Assembly (NCBI GenBank): GCA_035949375.1
Contig: DASZIG010000129.1
Coordinates: 124,001 to 188,000 of the forward strand
Reading direction: 5' to 3'
Origin: Gp13-AA77 sp035949375
GTDB taxonomy: Bacteria; Acidobacteriota; Terriglobia; UBA7540
Length of the DNA: 64,000 bases
The notes beneath the pieces were generated by a model that did no database searches, was not told the DNA's origin, and saw nothing but the letters and a program-made list of their open reading frames with translations. How positions within the stretch are numbered: position 1 is the stretch's first letter; the number at the start of each line of letters is the position of its first letter. A program made the position numbers and the translations under genes. This document shows, one piece after another, positions 32,798 through 41,003 of this stretch.

Positions 32798-32896
32798 TTA
32801 CAAGGCCGCGCGAAGGCACAACTCGCCGGCCACCATCATCAACAGACCCAGCTCAAACAGCACCAGGCCCATCCAAAACCAGGTGTCCCGCAGCAT
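32798..32896 (-). CDS. 32-residue single-helix membrane peptide
   Basis: From ATG 32896, with an excellent GGAGG four bases upstream, to a stop at 32798. The sequence MLRDTWFWMGLVLFELGLLM and the rest form one hydrophobic helix. It lies between the NfeD-family gene and flotillin on the same strand, 25 bases after the first and 37 before the second. The strong ribosome site and position argue that it is real and part of the membrane-stress operon. No known family is recognised. Confidence 0.6.
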   Translation of the reverse strand: MLRDTWFWMGLVLFELGLLMMVAGELCLRAAL

Positions 32897-32921
32897 CTTT
32901 CCTCCTTGCCCTGCTCTCCGC

Positions 32922-33488
32922 TTACTGCGCGATCTCATCCCAGGGCCGCACGTAAGCGATGCCGCGCTCGTAGCGCGTAATCGCCACCTCGACCCCTTTG
33001 GCGATCGCCTTCCCATCCTCGCTGCGCGCTCCCGAGACTCTGCGCGTCCCGGCCTGCGAGAAGATGATCTCGCCGGTGCCGCCCTCGCGAATCCCGCTCG
33101 AGACCCGGCCGAGGGTCCCGACCAAGTCGTAGTCCTCCGCCTTCAGGTACGTCTCGTGAGCCATCAGAACCTTGGCCAGAAACCAGAACACGATCCCCGC
33201 ACCCGTGAGGCCGGCGGCCGTGGCCGCGAGCAGCGCCAGCGCGAACCAAAGGTGCGAGTACTCCGTGAGCAGATAGCCGGTCCCGCCGAACCAGGCCAGG
33301 AACGCCACCAGCGAAAAAAAATTGAGGAACGACACCTGGCCAGCGCCCGTGCCGTGGCCGCCACCGGCGTGGCCGGTATGGGGCAGGTGCCAATGCAGGT
33401 GCAGCTTGCCGGCGCCTCCAAACAGCAAGAGGCAACTGAAGGCAATCCCAACCACGAAACAGATCATGTAGAAGGTGGCCCAAGTCAT
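32922..33488 (-). CDS. NfeD-family membrane protein
   Basis: 188 residues. Three to four membrane helices in the first 120 residues, with a His/Gly-rich loop (HLHWHLPHTGHAGGGHG), are followed by an OB-fold domain (VGTLGRVSSGIREGGTGEIIFSQAGTRR). This is the short NfeD/YuaF type that accompanies flotillin. Its ATG overlaps the stop of the XRE regulator by 4 bases, so the two are translationally coupled. Confidence 0.85.
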   Translation of the reverse strand: MTWATFYMICFVVGIAFSCLLLFGGAGKLHLHWHLPHTGHAGGGHGTGAGQVSFLNFFSLVAFLAWFGGTGYLLTEYSHLWFALALLAATAAGLTGAGIVFWFLAKVLMAHETYLKAEDYDLVGTLGRVSSGIREGGTGEIIFSQAGTRRVSGARSEDGKAIAKGVEVAITRYERGIAYVRPWDEIAQ

Positions 33489-34024
33489 GGGTGCGACCTC
33501 CGGGCTGGCTTCGCGCTCTTGACCGGCCCTTCCTCAGCGTCCTGGCCGGACCGGGCGCCGGACGGCGCCAACACCTCAAGCAGCCGCTCTGCCAGGCCGG
33601 GCGCATCCAGAATCGCTTTCATCAGCATCAGGCAACGCCGCGTGTCATGCCGCAAGGCAAGCCTCAACAGGGCCTGGCTTACCTCATGATCGCGGCGAAA
33701 ACGTTCCGAGCCCTCGATCAGCCAGAGGTCCAGCCGATCCTCACTCGCCGCCAGGTGCGAGATGAGTTCCGTCTGGTAGCCCTCAGGGTCATCGACCAGA
33801 TACCCGGGATGCACCTTGAAGAAACGAGCGAGCAGCAGCCGCGAGGAGTTGGTCAGGTGCGGCCGCACCCCGTTCTCGATCTGCGAGATGTAAGACTGGC
33901 TGATGGTCTTGCGCAGATCCTTCCGGATGGCGCGGACCAACTCCTGCTGCGTCATCTCCCGGCCGAGGCCCCGCACGGTTCCCTCGACCGAGCGCAGGTA
34001 GCGGATTTTCTCGCCCAATTTCAT
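33485..34024 (-). CDS. XRE-type helix-turn-helix regulator of the flotillin/PspA operon
   Basis: 179 residues. The N-terminal Cro/CI-type helix-turn-helix spans about 1-75 (KIRYLRSVEGTVRGLGREMTQQELVRAIRKD ... ISQSYISQIENGVRP). The C-terminal half is helical without a known ligand fold and ends in a basic tail. It is the first gene of a leftward operon (NfeD, peptide, flotillin, carbonic-anhydrase-like, PspA) and has its own strong promoter with imperfect palindromes, so it probably represses the operon. Confidence 0.85.
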   Translation of the reverse strand: MKLGEKIRYLRSVEGTVRGLGREMTQQELVRAIRKDLRKTISQSYISQIENGVRPHLTNSSRLLLARFFKVHPGYLVDDPEGYQTELISHLAASEDRLDLWLIEGSERFRRDHEVSQALLRLALRHDTRRCLMLMKAILDAPGLAERLLEVLAPSGARSGQDAEEGPVKSAKPARRSHP

Positions 34025-34038
34025 TGACTTATGTTAAT

Positions 34039-34076
34039 CGCAAATTGCAATCACAATATAGCGATTTGCAATTGCG
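34039..34076. promoter_or_regulatory. Probable operator for the XRE regulator
   Basis: Two imperfect inverted half-sites, CGCAAATTGCAATC (34039-34052) and GCGATTTGCAATTGCG (34061-34076), flank and overlap the -10 box of the promoter. An AT-rich dyad in an otherwise GC-rich region directly upstream of a helix-turn-helix gene is the expected autoregulatory site. Confidence 0.65.
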
Positions 34077-34084
34077 CGTGTCAA
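34055..34084 (-). promoter_or_regulatory. Sigma-70 type promoter of the XRE-nfeD-flotillin operon
   Basis: On the minus strand TTGACA (34084-34079) and TATATT (34060-34055) are separated by 18 bases. Transcription would start near 34048, about 24 bases before the XRE start codon. Confidence 0.78.
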
Positions 34085-34126
34085 GCGAAATAATAGGCGT
34101 GTTTTCTGAGGGTTACAGGAACGTCT

Positions 34127-34894
34127 TCAGCGGCGGGGGCGAAGCTTGCGGCGAACGTCGGGCCAGAACTCTTTGAATTCCTGCCAGACAATGTCGGAGG
34201 CGAGCGCAGTGGACCCGCGCCAGAGAGCGTCGTGGGTGTTGGAATACCGCGCGGGATACCAGGCGTTCGACACGAACCCGGCCGTGTACACGCCCACCAG
34301 GCGCGAATAAGCCGGCATCAGCCCGCCCGATGAGCTGCGCGAGACGACGGCCTCGCGCGCTGCGTACAGCCCGCGTTTCCAGACCCCGTGCTGGCCTGTC
34401 GGGTAATGCCGCGGATCTTCGTGCGCGGCGAACGCGACACCAAGGCCGATGGTATTGGCGATGACCTGCCGGCTGTAGCCCGAGAGCACCCGCCGGCCAT
34501 AGCCTGCAGGTCCCGGCCCCCATTCCGGCGGATTGACCGTCGTCCATTGGGTCACAGCGGCGCCCGCGAGCGGGCCCGTAAAGGCAAAAGGAACGAAGGT
34601 CGTCTGTTCGTAAAATCGAAGGCGATCTTTGATTGTGAATGGCGGGACTTTTTTGGAGTCTTCGGTGACCGGCGCGGCGGTAGGATCACGATCGGCAAGG
34701 CCCTGTTGCTGCGTGGCTAAGCCCTGCTCCTGCGCGGCCAGGGTGAACGGAGCCCTTATACCGGACATCAACCCGAGAGACAGGACCAGCAGCTTGCATA
34801 CCAGCCCGGATTCTGTGAGAGAACGCGCTTTCCCGAGCAGCCTGCGCGGAATCTTACCCGAGAAGCGGAAATAAACAGCCAACGCGGCCTCCAC
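34127..34894 (-). CDS. Exported protein of unknown function
   Basis: 255 residues. A signal-like hydrophobic segment (LVCKLLVLSLGLMSG, about residues 34-48) precedes a mature part containing AFAAHEDPRHYPTGQHGVWKRGLYAAREAVVSR and SRLVGVYTAGFVSNAWYPARYSN. I recognise such proteins as frequent in Acidobacteriota genomes but no function is attached. It may be an outer-membrane or periplasmic protein. It runs toward the XRE operon promoter from downstream of kbl and could be cotranscribed with tdh-kbl (25-base gap). Confidence 0.6.
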   Translation of the reverse strand: MEAALAVYFRFSGKIPRRLLGKARSLTESGLVCKLLVLSLGLMSGIRAPFTLAAQEQGLATQQQGLADRDPTAAPVTEDSKKVPPFTIKDRLRFYEQTTFVPFAFTGPLAGAAVTQWTTVNPPEWGPGPAGYGRRVLSGYSRQVIANTIGLGVAFAAHEDPRHYPTGQHGVWKRGLYAAREAVVSRSSSGGLMPAYSRLVGVYTAGFVSNAWYPARYSNTHDALWRGSTALASDIVWQEFKEFWPDVRRKLRPRR

Positions 34895-34919
34895 CCCCCG
34901 GAGAACGTTCGACGTTCAG

Positions 34920-36104
34920 TTAGATGATTTTCAGCTCCCTCGCGACTGCGCTCATCACGTCGAGCGCCTTGCTGAGCTCGGCCTCCGTGTGAGTAGCGGT
35001 GACGATGGTCCGGATTCGGGCCTTGTCCCTGGCCACGGTGGGAAAACCGATCCCTGGAGCGAACACGCCGTTCTGGAACAGCCGGCGGGAGAACTCGTGC
35101 GCTTGAGCGGCGTCGCCTACCATGACCGGAGTGATCGGAGTCTCGCTCGCGCCGGTGTTGAATCCGAGCCTCTGCAGGCCCGATTTGAAAAAGCGCGTGT
35201 TCGACCACAGACGGTCGATTAGTTGCGGTTCCTCGTCCAGCACCTCGAAGGCCGCGATGCAACTGGCCGCGACCGATGGCGGGTGCGAGGTGGAGAAGAG
35301 GAAGGGGCGCGCGCGGTGATACAAGAAATCGATGGTGTCGCGCGTGGCGCACACGTAGCCCCCGAGCGCTCCGATGGCTTTGGAGAGCGTCCCCACCTGA
35401 ATGTCGACGCGCCCGTGAAGCTGGAAATGGTCAACGGTGCCGCGGCCATTGCGCCCGAGCACGCCGGAGGAATGCGCGTCGTCAATCATCATGATGCAGC
35501 CGTACTTTTCCGCCAGTTCCACCAGCGCCGGGAGCGGCGCGATGTCGCCGTCCATGGAGAAGACGCCGTCGGTGACGAGCAGCTTGTGGCCTTTGTGGCT
35601 CGCGAGGCCCTTCAGGACGTCTTCGCAGGCGTTCACGTCCTTGTGCGGAAATACCTTGATCTCGGCGCGCGACAACCGGCAGCCATCGATGATCGAGGCG
35701 TGGTTGAGGGCGTCGGAAATAATCACGTCCTCCTTGCCCAGAATGGCGGAGACTGTTCCCGCATTGGCCGTGAAGCCGGACTGGAAAACCACGGACGCTT
35801 CCACGTGCTTGAACCGGGCGATCTGCTCCTCGAGCTCCATGTGGATGCTCATGGTGCCGGCGATCGTGCGCACGGCGCCCGAGCCTACGCCGTACTTCTC
35901 AGTGGCCGCAATGGCCCGCTCCCGAAGCTTGGGGTGCGTGGTCAGTCCCAGGTAGTTGTTCGAGGAAAGATTGATGACCTCACGGCCGTCGAACCGGCTC
36001 ACCGGCAACTGCTCGGTTTCGAGGATGCGCAGACGCTGGTAAAGGTGCTGCTCCCGGAGGCTATCCAGCTCGTCAGTGAGATATTGCAGTTGAGGTTTGG
36101 GCAC
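34920..36104 (-). CDS. kbl: Glycine C-acetyltransferase (2-amino-3-ketobutyrate CoA ligase)
   Basis: 394 residues, full length. PLP-enzyme features include the Lys242 Schiff base in VGTLSKAIGALGGYV, Asp208 and His211 in MMIDDAHSSG, and INLSSNNYLGL at the N-terminus typical of Kbl. It cleaves 2-amino-3-oxobutanoate with CoA to glycine and acetyl-CoA. It follows tdh, which makes its substrate, with a 24-base gap. Confidence 0.95.
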   Translation of the reverse strand: MPKPQLQYLTDELDSLREQHLYQRLRILETEQLPVSRFDGREVINLSSNNYLGLTTHPKLRERAIAATEKYGVGSGAVRTIAGTMSIHMELEEQIARFKHVEASVVFQSGFTANAGTVSAILGKEDVIISDALNHASIIDGCRLSRAEIKVFPHKDVNACEDVLKGLASHKGHKLLVTDGVFSMDGDIAPLPALVELAEKYGCIMMIDDAHSSGVLGRNGRGTVDHFQLHGRVDIQVGTLSKAIGALGGYVCATRDTIDFLYHRARPFLFSTSHPPSVAASCIAAFEVLDEEPQLIDRLWSNTRFFKSGLQRLGFNTGASETPITPVMVGDAAQAHEFSRRLFQNGVFAPGIGFPTVARDKARIRTIVTATHTEAELSKALDVMSAVARELKII

Positions 36105-36128
36105 TGGTCGGTGGCTCCGCCTTTCTCT

Positions 36129-37187
36129 CTACAACTCCTGCCCGTCGGGGTACAGCAGAATCTTCGATGCATTCCCAGACAGCAGCAGTTGGATTCCCTT
36201 GTCGAAATCGGCCAGCGGCATGCGGTCCGTGATGAGCGGATCGAGTTTCAGCGCGCCTGATTTCAGCAGCGCCTGCATCTTGTACCAGGTGTCAAACACG
36301 CGCCGGCCGTTGATGCCCTGCACCACCGCGCCCTTGAAGATCACGTCGTTGGCGAGGTCGATTTCGAGCGGCTTGGCGGGGATGCCGAGCAGCGAGATGC
36401 GCCCGCCGCGCCGCAGCATCTGAAAGCCCTGGCGCAAGGCATCGGGGTGGCCCGACATCTCGAGTACCACGTCTGCGCCCACGCCTCCGGTGCGCCGCAG
36501 CACTTCGGCGGCCACGTCGACAGCACCCGGATCAAGCACGGCATCGGCGCCCATCTTCACGGCCAGTTGCTGGCGGTAAGGGTGGGGTTCGGTCACGAAG
36601 ACCGGGCCCGCCCCGCAGGCCTTGGCGACCGCGATGGAGAACAGGCCGATGGGCCCGGCGCCGGTGATGGCGACGCTCATACCCGCCACCTCGCCCGCCA
36701 GCACCGTGTGAACGGCGTTGCCGAGGGGATCGAGGATGGCGGCGTACTCGACGGGAATTGCGGGGTCAATCTTCCAGACGTTCGAGGCCGGGATTCTCAC
36801 GTACTCGGCGAAACAGCCGTCGGCGTCAATGCCAATAATGCGGACGTCCTGGCAGATGTGGCTCTGGCCCGTCAGGCACTGGTAACAGTGCCCGCAGGCC
36901 ACGTGCATCTCCGCCGAGACGAATTCGCCCGGCTTGAAATTGGCGACTTCGTCGCCCACGCTCTCCACGTGTCCACAGAACTCGTGCCCGAAGACGAGCG
37001 GAGGACGCAGGCGGCGTTGCGCCCACCGGTCCCAACTGTAGATGTGCAGGTCGGTGCCGCAGATGGAAGCGGCGCGCACGCGGATCAGAACGTCGCGCGC
37101 TCCGATCTCCGGCACCGGAACCTGGCGGACCTCCGCTCCGGGCGCGGGCGCCGGCTTCACGACAGCTTGCATGGTGGCTGAGGGCAT
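36129..37187 (-). CDS. tdh: L-threonine 3-dehydrogenase
   Basis: 352 residues of the zinc medium-chain dehydrogenase family. Catalytic zinc ligands are Cys43 and the His68-Glu69 pair of GHEFCG; structural zinc cysteines are 98, 101, 104 and 112. The NAD motif is GAGPIGLFSIAVAKA. It oxidises threonine to 2-amino-3-oxobutanoate, used by the next gene kbl. Together they turn threonine into glycine and acetyl-CoA. Confidence 0.94.
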   Translation of the reverse strand: MPSATMQAVVKPAPAPGAEVRQVPVPEIGARDVLIRVRAASICGTDLHIYSWDRWAQRRLRPPLVFGHEFCGHVESVGDEVANFKPGEFVSAEMHVACGHCYQCLTGQSHICQDVRIIGIDADGCFAEYVRIPASNVWKIDPAIPVEYAAILDPLGNAVHTVLAGEVAGMSVAITGAGPIGLFSIAVAKACGAGPVFVTEPHPYRQQLAVKMGADAVLDPGAVDVAAEVLRRTGGVGADVVLEMSGHPDALRQGFQMLRRGGRISLLGIPAKPLEIDLANDVIFKGAVVQGINGRRVFDTWYKMQALLKSGALKLDPLITDRMPLADFDKGIQLLLSGNASKILLYPDGQEL

Positions 37188-37321
37188 GGTGGTCTCGTTG
37201 AACAGGAATTATAGCGGCGCGCCGGTTGAGGCGGAAGGAAAAACGCATCCAGGCAGTTGATTCAATTTTCCGTCAGGGATTACTCCCGGTCTTCGGCCAC
37301 GGTGGTCTTTGCCCTTTGGGC

Positions 37322-37846
37322 CTATTGGACCCGACGGCGGACTCTTTCGAGGGCGTCGCGCGCCGCCGTGTAATCCGGGCACATCTTCAGGGCCTGCTCG
37401 AAGTGCTCGCGCGCCTTCCCATAAATCTCCTGAGCCATGTAAACGCGGCCCAGATTGTAGTGGGGGTAGTGGTAAGACTCGTAGCGCTTCGACTGCAGGG
37501 CGCGTTCCAGCCAGGGCAGGGCGGCATCATACTGGCCCGCCTCCAGCAGGTAAGCCCCGATATCGTTGTACGGGTTCCCGAACTCCGGGTCGATCCGGAT
37601 CGCCTTCTTGCACTCGGCGATGGCCTCGTCGAACTTGCCCTGAAAATGATAGGTCCAGCCCAGAAAGGTGTAGGCCTCGGCGGTGGGGTGAAGGTCGAGC
37701 GAGCGCTTATACAGCTCGACGGCCATTTCAAAGTCGCCGCCCATCTGGTATTGGTACGCTTCCTTGAGCAAATCCCAAGCTGCTTGAACGCACTCCCCTG
37801 TCATCACGCTCCTCTGTGTTACTGGTACGTTACACACCCGCTGCAA
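37322..37846 (-). CDS. TPR-repeat protein
   Basis: 174 residues without a signal peptide. Four tandem TPR units are clear (QMGGDFEMAVELYKRSLDLHPTAEAYTFLG, FQGKFDEAIAECKKAIRIDPEFGNPYNDIG, EAGQYDAALPWLERALQ, YGKAREHFEQALKMCPDY). It is a cytoplasmic protein-interaction scaffold; partner unknown. It stands alone between tdh and the NCS1 transporter. Confidence 0.8.
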   Translation of the reverse strand: MQRVCNVPVTQRSVMTGECVQAAWDLLKEAYQYQMGGDFEMAVELYKRSLDLHPTAEAYTFLGWTYHFQGKFDEAIAECKKAIRIDPEFGNPYNDIGAYLLEAGQYDAALPWLERALQSKRYESYHYPHYNLGRVYMAQEIYGKAREHFEQALKMCPDYTAARDALERVRRRVQ

Positions 37847-37903
37847 CGCCTGTCAATCGTATCGATTCACGTAACATTTAGAGCGATATACGGTGCATCG
37901 CGC

Positions 37904-39250
37904 TCAGGCCCTGGCCACCGCCAGTTCCGATGGCGCAACGGCTGGCGGACGAAGGCCCGCCTTGGCAAGCAGCCAGTAAGCCACGAACCCGACCACGAAG
38001 GAGAATACGGGCGACGGACTGTCGGCGTGCACCCACGCCGCCGGTATGCCGGGAATGATGCTGGGCGCGCCCACGAGGAAACCCAGCGCCCAGGCGATGT
38101 AGCCCGCCCAATTAATGCCTTGACGCGGCCCGGACCACCGGCCGCCTTCCAGCAGATACTCCGCCGCCATGGCGCCGCAAATGGGTCCGAAGGATGCGCC
38201 CACAATGGTGAAGAATCCGATCAGATTCTGGGCCGCGCCGGTAACGGCGAGCAGCATCCCGATGGTCACCGCGATCACCGTGGAAACAGCGCGCGGCACC
38301 TGGGGCAGCATGGTGCCGAAACTGTTGGCGGCGATGAAAGTGCAAAAGCACGTGGGCGCGAGTGAGGCGGCCGCGAATAAGAAGAAGACCAATGGCGCCA
38401 GCGCCCCGACCGAATTGACGGCGGCCGTGAAATCGTAGGCCGGCGGGATGCCCACGTAGGACATGTTACCTACGTTCCCGGCCACCGCCAGCACCGGCAA
38501 GCCTCCGGCGACCAGGATGGCAAGCGCGATGCCCGCAAGGCCTCCAAGGGTCACGTCGCGCCGATCGCGGTTATTCATGCCGAAGTCCGCGCCGGCGGCG
38601 CCCGCGGTGGCAAAGAAGCCGGTCACAATGGCGATCATGGTGAGAAAGCCGCCCAGGTTGCTCGGCGCATCGGGATTCGAGTAGCGGTGCAGCCCGCGAA
38701 GGTTCGCGCCGAACACGATGATGATCATGCCGAGCGGCACCCAGTTCAGAACCTGCGCCATTCTGGCCACGTACGCGATGCCCTTGATCGCCACCCAGGC
38801 CAGGCCGTAGGCCCACACCACCGCGATGGCGGTGAAGAGGGTCTTTGAGCTCGCGTGCAGGCCCTGCATGATGTAAAAGGTGGCGAAATAGGTGGCGACC
38901 GCGAACCAGCCGATCTGCAACACACCCATCAGCAGCCCCGGCATCAGGTAACCGCCAGTGGTTCCGAATGTCGAGGTGCCGACGATGTAAAGCGGCCGCC
39001 CGGTCTGCATGCCGAGCATGGCGGGCGCGTAGTAATAGAGCCCGAAGCAGAGCAAGCCGGCCACCAGGAGGCCGAGCAGGCAGACCGTGATCGAGGCCTG
39101 CGTCAACGTCTGCGCGGCCAGGGTGAGATAGAACGGGAACCACAAAAAGATGCCCGCGTAAGAGGGCGCGGTGTTCTTGTACCACGGCGCGCGCGCGCCC
39201 GCGGGGTTCGGAACCGACGCCTTCACATACGACGGCAGGGATGTCGCCAT
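37904..39250 (-). CDS. NCS1-type purine/cytosine permease family transporter
   Basis: 448 residues with about 12 membrane helices. APWYKNTAPSYAGIFLWFPFY and NNRDRRDVTLGGLAGIALA fit the Transp_cyt_pur family, which moves nucleobases, allantoin or thiamine precursors with sodium or protons. No nucleobase catabolic gene is nearby, so the substrate cannot be named. A hairpin of ATGAACGATGAATG words lies directly upstream. Confidence 0.8.
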   Translation of the reverse strand: MATSLPSYVKASVPNPAGARAPWYKNTAPSYAGIFLWFPFYLTLAAQTLTQASITVCLLGLLVAGLLCFGLYYYAPAMLGMQTGRPLYIVGTSTFGTTGGYLMPGLLMGVLQIGWFAVATYFATFYIMQGLHASSKTLFTAIAVVWAYGLAWVAIKGIAYVARMAQVLNWVPLGMIIIVFGANLRGLHRYSNPDAPSNLGGFLTMIAIVTGFFATAGAAGADFGMNNRDRRDVTLGGLAGIALAILVAGGLPVLAVAGNVGNMSYVGIPPAYDFTAAVNSVGALAPLVFFLFAAASLAPTCFCTFIAANSFGTMLPQVPRAVSTVIAVTIGMLLAVTGAAQNLIGFFTIVGASFGPICGAMAAEYLLEGGRWSGPRQGINWAGYIAWALGFLVGAPSIIPGIPAAWVHADSPSPVFSFVVGFVAYWLLAKAGLRPPAVAPSELAVARA

Positions 39251-39312
39251 GCGGCCTCCTCCGAGCGGGCAAGCATATTCACTGCATCACCGGAATGCAA
39301 GAAGAAAGAGTG

Positions 39313-39475
39313 GAACGATGAACGATGAATGATGAATAATGAACGACGTACTGGCCCGTCGTCCGCGGCCGGTTGTTTTCGCTCTTTCAACTCTGGCCTT
39401 TCCATTTCTCCCTCGTTCTCGTTCCCTGCCCTTCGTCATTCATCGTTCATTATTCATTGTTCATCATTCATCATT
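39313..39475. repeat. Inverted short-word repeat (ATGAACGATGAATG) forming a hairpin
   Basis: The left arm 39313-39348 and right arm 39433-39475 are complementary arrays of AACGATGAATGATGAA words; a 28-base stretch matches at about 24 positions. The 84-base loop has no gene. The right arm contains the stop codon of the unknown gene at 39464-40249. Confidence 0.8.
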
Positions 39476-40249
39476 GCTGTCCGGTTCCTCGGTCGCGATG
39501 GCTTCATCAAACACGCTGTAGCCCTCGTTGGGAGGGAACAAACGCGACAGCAGAGCCAGCCGCGGGCGGAGCTGGCTGAGCGGAAGGTGCTCCGGCCCCA
39601 CGCGTATCTGGACGTCGTGCCAGAGGCCGTGCATATACTCGGCCACGGTCTCCACCAGTGAGACATCGCTATAGGCTTCGAATTCCTGGTTGCGGCGGCG
39701 TCCGCTGCGGCTGAGGAACGCCTGCTTGGCGCGGGCGGCTTCCTCGTCAATCTCACCGGTGACGCCCTGCCGCAGCTCGTCCTGCAGCAAGCGCTGGAAT
39801 TGGGCCGCCTCGTCTTCGGTGATGCGCGGGCGCAACAGCTCCGCCACGCACGCCAGCAGCTCAAAACCGGTGTCATGCGCGTCGAGCTCGCGGCAGGCCA
39901 GCACCACGCGCGTCGAACCTTCCAGATCCACCCACACCGACGTATGCGCCTCGCCCTCGGGCTTGACGAAGCTGACGAAGTCGCCCTCCTTGGTGCAGGA
40001 GATATAGGGGACGAGCAGCAGCCGCACAGGACCGATACGATCGGCGATGGCGTCCGGCACCGCCTGCGCCGGCTCGCGCACCATGTTCCGCTCCTCGGCG
40101 GGGCTCAGCAGGATGGCGGAATGCAGCTCCCATTGATGGGCCAGGCGCGAGATCGGCGAGCGCTCAGCGCGCACGTATTCAGGAACAGAGATTAATTGAA
40201 CGGCCGGTAGTGGCAATCTGGGTTCCTCTTTCCTGGGCAAATCGCTCAC
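39464..40249 (-). CDS. Conserved hypothetical cytoplasmic protein
   Basis: 261 residues, acidic, no signal peptide or membrane helix. Segments such as LAHQWELHSAILLSPAEERNM and GPVRLLLVPYISCTKEGDFVSFVKPEGEAHTSVWVDLEGSTRVVLACRELDAHDTGFELLACVAELL look like a folded alpha/beta domain, followed by a helical region. I do not recognise it. The final residues and stop codon are encoded within the ATGAACGATG word repeat. Compositionally it is like its neighbours. Confidence 0.55.
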   Translation of the reverse strand: MSDLPRKEEPRLPLPAVQLISVPEYVRAERSPISRLAHQWELHSAILLSPAEERNMVREPAQAVPDAIADRIGPVRLLLVPYISCTKEGDFVSFVKPEGEAHTSVWVDLEGSTRVVLACRELDAHDTGFELLACVAELLRPRITEDEAAQFQRLLQDELRQGVTGEIDEEAARAKQAFLSRSGRRRNQEFEAYSDVSLVETVAEYMHGLWHDVQIRVGPEHLPLSQLRPRLALLSRLFPPNEGYSVFDEAIATEEPDSNDE

Positions 40250-41003
40250 GTCGCCATTGTCGAAGAATTACCGGTCCCTGTCCAGCGGCAGGCGGCGGTT
40301 CACGGTCGGCGGTGGGCAGTTGGCAGTCGGCGGTCGGCCCGGACTGCGATCGATTGCGGATTGGTCCGTCGTTGTTTGTCGTCCGTCGTTCGTAGTTCTT
40401 GGTTCGTGGTCATTGGGCGGGGCCTCAGCTTTCAGCTGTCGGTTCTCAGGTGTCAGTTTTTTCCGTTGGCCATACCCATCTGCGCTCCCGCGCTGTTCAG
40501 TCCTCAGTGGCAGTGGCATTTGGTCTTTGCCATTTCGCCTTTCTAACATTTGCGTTTTGCCACTTGCAATTGTCCATTTGCAATCTGGAATCTGCCATTG
40601 GGAGGCGCTTTGTCATGGTCTTTGGTCGGTTGTCAGTCGTCAGTTGTCGGTTGTCGGTGAACGGTTCGCCGGCAACCGAGAATCGGCGACTAACCGTCGC
40701 ACAGGCGAATTGGACGGTGGGCCAGGATGGGAAAGGAAAAGTGAGAAAGCTTATCTTCGAGGGGTAAGTCCAAGGAACACTATGAGATCAAATCTTGGCA
40801 AAGAAGGCGGCAAAGTAGAAGACTGCGTGCTAAGCAGGGCTGGTATATACGCAGCTTTGTTTGTGGGTAGTTCGAGCTCCTGGCGGGTGGCAGTGCCGCC
40901 TCCGGCAGAATCCTTGGCGGTCGAGAGTGGCGAGCAATCGACAAAAGGAACGGCCCCAGGGTTCCAGAGGGGCCGTTCTGTAGTCACCGACTGAATGGCG
41001 CGT
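40250..41003. repeat. Repeat desert of mixed short-word arrays
   Basis: No gene is supportable in this 754-base stretch. From left to right: GTCGGCGGTGGGCAGTTGGCAGTCGG (40303-40340), a GTCGTCCGTCGTTCGTAGTTC array (40375-40412), CAGCTGTCGGTTCTCAGGTGTCAG (about 40434-40457), a TTTGCCA/TTTGCAATTG array (40520-40600) and a GGTTGTCAGTCGTCAG array (40623-40663) followed by a decayed complementary stretch (to about 40700). About 40710-40945 shows nothing I recognise. A terminator hairpin ends the region. Short open frames here are artefacts of the repeats. Confidence 0.75.
40948..40978 (-). terminator. Hairpin terminator after the PEP-CTERM gene
   Basis: GAACGGCCCC (40948-40957) and GGGGCCGTTC (40969-40978) pair perfectly over 10 bp with an 11-base loop, 26 bases after the stop of the PEP-CTERM gene on the minus strand. 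The following minus-strand sequence has TTTTGT, a weak U tract. Confidence 0.75.

Noticed and set aside
40296..40700. CRISPR-like repeat array
   Set aside because: Units are short, degenerate and directly adjacent; there are no uniform repeats of 24-37 bases with regular unique spacers and no cas genes.
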